Source of the DNA: Acidobacteriota bacterium
Lineage (GTDB): Bacteria; Acidobacteriota; Vicinamibacteria; Vicinamibacterales; UBA2999
Length of the DNA: 6,994 nt
NCBI GenBank assembly: GCA_013813075.1
Contig: JACCSI010000716.1
Span: 1 to 6,994 of the forward strand
Direction of reading: 5' to 3'
Of the stretch, positions 6,005 through 6,994 are shown piece by piece. Made by a program: the position numbers and the translations under genes. Below the pieces are notes generated by a model that saw only the letters and a list, made by a program, of their open reading frames with translations, did no database searches and had not been told where the DNA came from. Within the stretch, counting starts at the first letter, position 1, and each line of letters begins with the position of its first letter.

Positions 6005-6959
6005 GACCAAGCACCCAGCGCAGTTTGGCGGCGTCGAGATTGCCCCCGCTCATCACGCACACGACGCGCTGGCCGGCTAAATCCGCGCGGCGCTTCATCG
6101 CCGCGGCAAGCGATGCCGCGCCGGCACCCTCCGCGAGATTGTGGGTCGCGCGTAGCGCGAGGCGCACACCACCGGCGAGTTCCTGCTCGCTCAGCACCAC
6201 CAGATCGTCGAGCTCGCGCTGGAGGATGCCGAACGTCAGGTCGAACGTGATCCGCGTGGCCATCCCCTCGGCAAACGTCGCCGCGCGTTCGCCGACGACA
6301 CGGGTGCCGGTGCGAAAGGATCGCGCGAACGCATCGGCTTGTTCGGCCTGGACAGCGACCACGCGCGTGGCGGCGCCAAGGGCGCTGCGGACGATGCAGA
6401 TACCACACGCGCCGCTCCCTCCGCCAACCGCGACAACGATGACGTCGGCGTCCGGGAGGTCCTCGAAAATTTCCAGCGCATAGGTCGCCACCCCGGCGAG
6501 CAGCAGCGGCTCGTTGGCGGAATGCACATACCGTGCGCCCGTCAGGCGTCCCGCTTCTTCGCACCGTTCGCGGGCGTCGTCGAAATCGCGCCCGCCTTCG
6601 TCGACCGTGGCGCCCAAGGCGCGCATCGCGGCGTTCTTCTCGGGATTGTTGCCTTCGGGTACAAACACGGTGCAGCCGATGCCTTCAAGCTGCGACGCCA
6701 TCGCGATTGACTGCCCGTGATTGCCAGTGCTTGCCGTGACCACCCCGCGCCGGCGATCCTCGGCCGACAGCGAGCGCACCAGATTGAGTCCGCCGCGCAC
6801 CTTGAAGGCGCCGGTCGGATTGTGATTCTCGTGCTTCACCCAGAGGTCGAGGCCGGTTTCCTTCGCCAGGAGCGGGTGACGCAGCAACGGCGTCGGTTTG
6901 ATAATGTCACTGATGCGCGCGCGCGCCTCGTAGACGTCGGCCAGAGTAGGTTGCGTCAT
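5982..6959 (-). CDS. Threonine/serine dehydratase-like PLP enzyme (no ACT domain)
   Basis: This is a fold-type II PLP enzyme predicted to deaminate threonine or serine, or a related hydroxy-amino acid, to a 2-oxo acid and ammonia. It has 325 residues, close to catabolic dehydratases such as TdcB (about 329) and without the regulatory C-terminal domain of biosynthetic IlvA. Lys53 in NPTGAFKVRGG should form the Schiff base. ASTGNHGQS (76-84) binds substrate carboxylate, and VGGGSGACG (178-186) is the phosphate-binding glycine loop. HNLAEGAGAA (273-282) and MSGGN (303-307) complete the cofactor site. The loop reads GGGSGACG rather than the commoner GGGGLxSG, which points to a distinct subgroup; threo-3-hydroxyaspartate or diaminopropionate-type activities cannot be excluded. 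The ATG at 6959-6957 overlaps the stop of an upstream frame (ATGA), suggesting translational coupling. The 3' end overlaps the convergent glycosylase gene by 23 bp. Confidence 0.88.
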   Translation of the reverse strand: MTQPTLADVYEARARISDIIKPTPLLRHPLLAKETGLDLWVKHENHNPTGAFKVRGGLNLVRSLSAEDRRRGVVTASTGNHGQSIAMASQLEGIGCTVFVPEGNNPEKNAAMRALGATVDEGGRDFDDARERCEEAGRLTGARYVHSANEPLLLAGVATYALEIFEDLPDADVIVVAVGGGSGACGICIVRSALGAATRVVAVQAEQADAFARSFRTGTRVVGERAATFAEGMATRITFDLTFGILQRELDDLVVLSEQELAGGVRLALRATHNLAEGAGAASLAAAMKRRADLAGQRVVCVMSGGNLDAAKLRWVLGPTGEGAP

Positions 6960-6994
6960 CGCTGCATGAACTCGTCGCGGGTCGCCACCGCAAT
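6956..6994 (-). CDS. C-terminal tail of an unidentified upstream gene (partial)
   Basis: From the window edge the minus strand reads IAVATRDEFMQR and then TGA at 6958-6956, which shares an ATGA with the dehydratase start. Only twelve residues are visible, so no family can be named. The four-base overlap is typical of coupled genes in an operon, and this is the main reason to call it. A chance open frame of this length is possible. Confidence 0.4.
   Translation of the reverse strand: MAVATRDEFMQR

Noticed and set aside
1..6994. CRISPR array, tRNA/rRNA gene, transposase, toxin-antitoxin or defence genes
   Set aside because: No regularly spaced repeats, tRNA-like cloverleaf, rRNA-like stretch or matching protein motif was seen. 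Nearly all of the sequence is explained by five metabolic or repair genes.

Overview
The window holds ordinary-looking chromosomal metabolic genes from a GC-rich bacterium. I see no phage, transposase, CRISPR or RNA-gene signal. The pyruvate dehydrogenase genes are of the kind with a single-chain (homodimeric) E1, next to a family-5 uracil-DNA glycosylase and an ACT-less threonine-dehydratase-like enzyme. This mix would fit an Acidobacteriota-like or other GC-rich Gram-negative lineage. That placement is a guess from style and gene content, not a demonstrated assignment.

Layout. From the right edge, on the minus strand, come the last codons of an unidentified gene (6956-6994), which overlaps by ATGA the start of a fold-type II PLP enzyme of the threonine/serine dehydratase group (5982-6959). 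Facing it on the plus strand is a family-5 uracil-DNA glycosylase (5297-6004); the two 3' ends overlap by 23 bp. The glycosylase is divergent from aceE across a 66-bp gap (5231-5296) that should hold both promoters. The minus strand then carries aceE (E1, 2552-5230), a 181-bp structured gap, aceF (E2, 922-2370), a 37-bp gap, and lpdA (E3, 1-884, cut by the window edge).

How they work together. E1 decarboxylates pyruvate on ThDP and passes the acetyl group to the lipoyl arm of E2. E2 makes acetyl-CoA, and E3 reoxidises the dihydrolipoyl arm using FAD and NAD+. The gene order E1-E2-E3 on one strand fits a pdh operon. The dehydratase yields 2-oxo acids and ammonia from hydroxy-amino acids, so it could feed carbon toward the same complex, but nothing in the sequence ties it to the operon. 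The glycosylase is a DNA-repair gene with no evident functional link.

Points worth a second look are the palindrome-rich aceE-aceF spacer, the nearly coincident divergent -10 elements, and the aceE reading frame that stays open for 260 codons upstream, antisense to the glycosylase, which invites a wrong start call. I found no convincing new biological system here.
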